Origin: an uncultured Clostridium sp.
Lineage (GTDB): Bacteria; Bacillota; Clostridia; Lachnospirales; Lachnospiraceae
Assembly (NCBI GenBank): GCA_905192625.1
Contig: CAJJLI010000002.1
Location: forward strand, 1 to 17,417
DNA: 17,417 nucleotides
Direction: 5' to 3'
The first letter of the stretch is position 1; every line of letters begins with the position of its first letter. Below are positions 16,202 to 17,417 of the stretch, in pieces. The notes under the pieces were generated by a model. It had not been told where the DNA came from. It ran no database searches and saw only the letters and a list, made by a program, of their open reading frames with translations. Both the position numbers and the translations under genes were made by a program.

Positions 16202-16444
16202 GTACTTTTTATGTAAAATATACGTAATAAAATCTTCCAATGTATCAATTCCTTATCTTTTTTAAGACAATAGATGGATTTCATGCAAAATATTAATTAT
16301 TTTAACTGTTTTGTACCAATAATGTTTACTAAACTTTCTGATTTATTTTTCTATGATTACTACTTACATTTATACTTTTTTATCTTTGGATTTTTATATC
16401 TTTATCTCCACTTTACCTTTTATGCTTTTAATCTTACAGTTTTA

Positions 16445-16453
16445 TGTTATAAT
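16445..16453 (+). promoter_or_regulatory. Extended -10 promoter of the beta-lactamase-like gene
   Basis: TGTTATAAT (16445-16453) is a perfect extended -10 with no good -35. It would give a leader of about 175 bases. An alternative is TTGTAA (16474-16479), 17 bases, TATATA (16497-16502). No conserved leader structure was recognised. Confidence 0.45.
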
Positions 16454-16635
16454 TAGGAAATATTTATAATTTATTGTAATTATTATTCAGGTCTATTATA
16501 TAGCATGGATTACAAGCATTTATAAATATGTAAATGATACTATTTAAGAACTCGATTTGTGCAAAAAATTATTTCATTTCAACACATTAAGACTATGCAG
16601 TCATCGTGATCTAAAAGATATGTAGGAGGAAAATA

Positions 16636-17417
16636 ATGAATTTTAATGATATAATTCCCTCAGATTTTAGAGGATGTATTTCAGTAAGAAAAGATGGCGT
16701 CAATATTTACTCTGCTTGCCAAGGTTATCGTGATTTAGCAAATCAAATCCCAAATACTATAGACACAAAATTTGCTACAGCATCGGCAGGAAAAGTATTT
16801 GTTGCAGTCGCTATCCTACAATTAATTGAACAAGGAAAGCTATCTTTTGATAGCAAAATAGGTGACCTACTTTCATTTGATTTACATAACATTGATAAGG
16901 ATATCAATATTTCACAACTGCTAAATCATACCTCAGGTATTCCTGATTATTTCGATGAGTCTATTATGGACGATTATGATGAACTTTGGACCGACTACCC
17001 AAACTATAAAATCCGTAAGAACAGGGATTTATTACCGCTGTTTATTGACAAACCCATGATGTACGAAAAAGGCGAGCGTTTTCAGTATAATAATACAGGC
17101 TATGTAATTCTTGCTCTTATCATTGAAGAAATAATAAAAAAGCCGTTCGATCAATATCTGAATGAAGCAATTTTTACGCCATGTCAAATGAACGACACTG
17201 GATATTATGAACTTGATCGTTTACCATCTAAGTGCGCGTGTGCATATATCTGGGATGAAGAACGGAACGAGTACTATACAAATATTTATAGTGTAGATGT
17301 GAAAGGTACTGGCGCTGGAGGTGCATTCACAACAGTTAATGACATTGAACGCTTTTGGGATGCACTGCCATACATAAGCGAGATAACTTCTGGTCAGACC
17401 TCCAAATCTGCCACATA
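16636..17417 (+). CDS. Serine beta-lactamase/PBP-like hydrolase (class C family), cut by window edge
   Basis: An open frame of 260 codons runs from the ATG at 16636-16638 off the right edge. AGGAGG (16624-16629) lies 6 bases upstream. The product shows the beta-lactamase family (PF00144) signs: S50-A-G-K53 as the catalytic SxxK in FATASAGKVF, LLNHTSGIPDYF (95-106), and Y151-N-N153 as the YxN motif in FQYNNTGYVILALII, then GAGGAFTTVNDIERFW. The third motif (KTG/HTG) should lie beyond the window. There is no signal peptide or membrane anchor, so it is probably a cytoplasmic esterase or peptidase-like enzyme rather than a resistance beta-lactamase. Such stand-alone copies are common in clostridia and their substrates are mostly unknown. 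It diverges from the phn operon and shows no link to it. Confidence 0.88.
   Translation, partial: MNFNDIIPSDFRGCISVRKDGVNIYSACQGYRDLANQIPNTIDTKFATASAGKVFVAVAILQLIEQGKLSFDSKIGDLLSFDLHNIDKDINISQLLNHTSGIPDYFDESIMDDYDELWTDYPNYKIRKNRDLLPLFIDKPMMYEKGERFQYNNTGYVILALIIEEIIKKPFDQYLNEAIFTPCQMNDTGYYELDRLPSKCACAYIWDEERNEYYTNIYSVDVKGTGAGGAFTTVNDIERFWDALPYISEITSGQTSKSAT

Larger units (their letters stand above)
16127..16635. other. About 500-base divergent intergenic region
   Basis: This AT-rich region holds the phnD promoter and ribosome binding site at its left and the promoter and leader of the hydrolase gene at its right. The plus strand from about 16260 to 16450 is rich in T and codes for no protein with a ribosome binding site. 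No terminator is needed because the flanking genes diverge, and none was seen. Confidence 0.6.

Noticed and set aside
16274..16456. A 60-codon plus-strand frame rich in Phe, Tyr and Leu that looks like a membrane peptide
   Set aside because: It lies in a T-rich stretch that yields such codons by composition, has no ribosome binding site before the ATG, and overlaps the likely promoter of the next gene.

Overview
The window is AT-rich and reads like a chromosomal segment of a plant-fibre-degrading clostridium of the Lachnospiraceae type (Lachnoclostridium phytofermentans-like). The pointers are strong GGAGG ribosome binding sites, occasional TTG starts, a GH94 disaccharide phosphorylase and Firmicute-type regulation by riboswitch, intrinsic terminators and a LacI repressor. 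The species is inferred from style and protein sequence, not proven. Every gene except the last lies on the minus strand, so gene order below follows transcription, from high to low coordinates.

Right edge (16636 to the end): the only plus-strand gene, a serine beta-lactamase/penicillin-binding-like hydrolase cut off by the window end. It is divergent from the large locus to its left.

16126 to 8955: a transport and phosphoester locus. It encodes a PhnD-type lipoprotein, a PhnC ATPase and two PhnE permeases. After a terminator and a possible new promoter come a CpdB/UshA-type metallophosphoesterase, a glycerophosphodiester phosphodiesterase and a LacI-family repressor. Neither hydrolase has a signal peptide and no C-P lyase gene is in the window. 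The transporter may therefore bring in phosphodiesters or other organophosphates that are cleaved in the cytoplasm.

8786 to 3873: a probable metal/redox module. A large fusion protein (HMA domain, SafE/UreH-like membrane domain, two cupredoxin-like domains) is followed by a membrane-anchored DUF2318 cysteine protein, an OmpR-type response regulator with a TTG start, and its sensor kinase. Copper is the most likely signal or cargo, by inference.

3825 to 1003: a P2-type cation ATPase with its own promoter and a leader that folds as a yybP-ykoY manganese riboswitch overlapping an intrinsic terminator. This makes it a likely Mn(II)-induced Mn(II)/Ca(II) exporter.

Left edge (551 to 1): the N-terminal 183 codons of a GH94 phosphorylase of the cellobiose phosphorylase group, cut off by the window start. 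A TATAAT promoter element and a near-palindrome that may be an operator lie upstream.

The most notable points are the manganese riboswitch, the cytoplasmic phosphodiester-use locus, and the HMA-SafE-cupredoxin fusion whose second cupredoxin has lost its ligands. No tRNA, rRNA, CRISPR array, insertion sequence or phage gene was seen.
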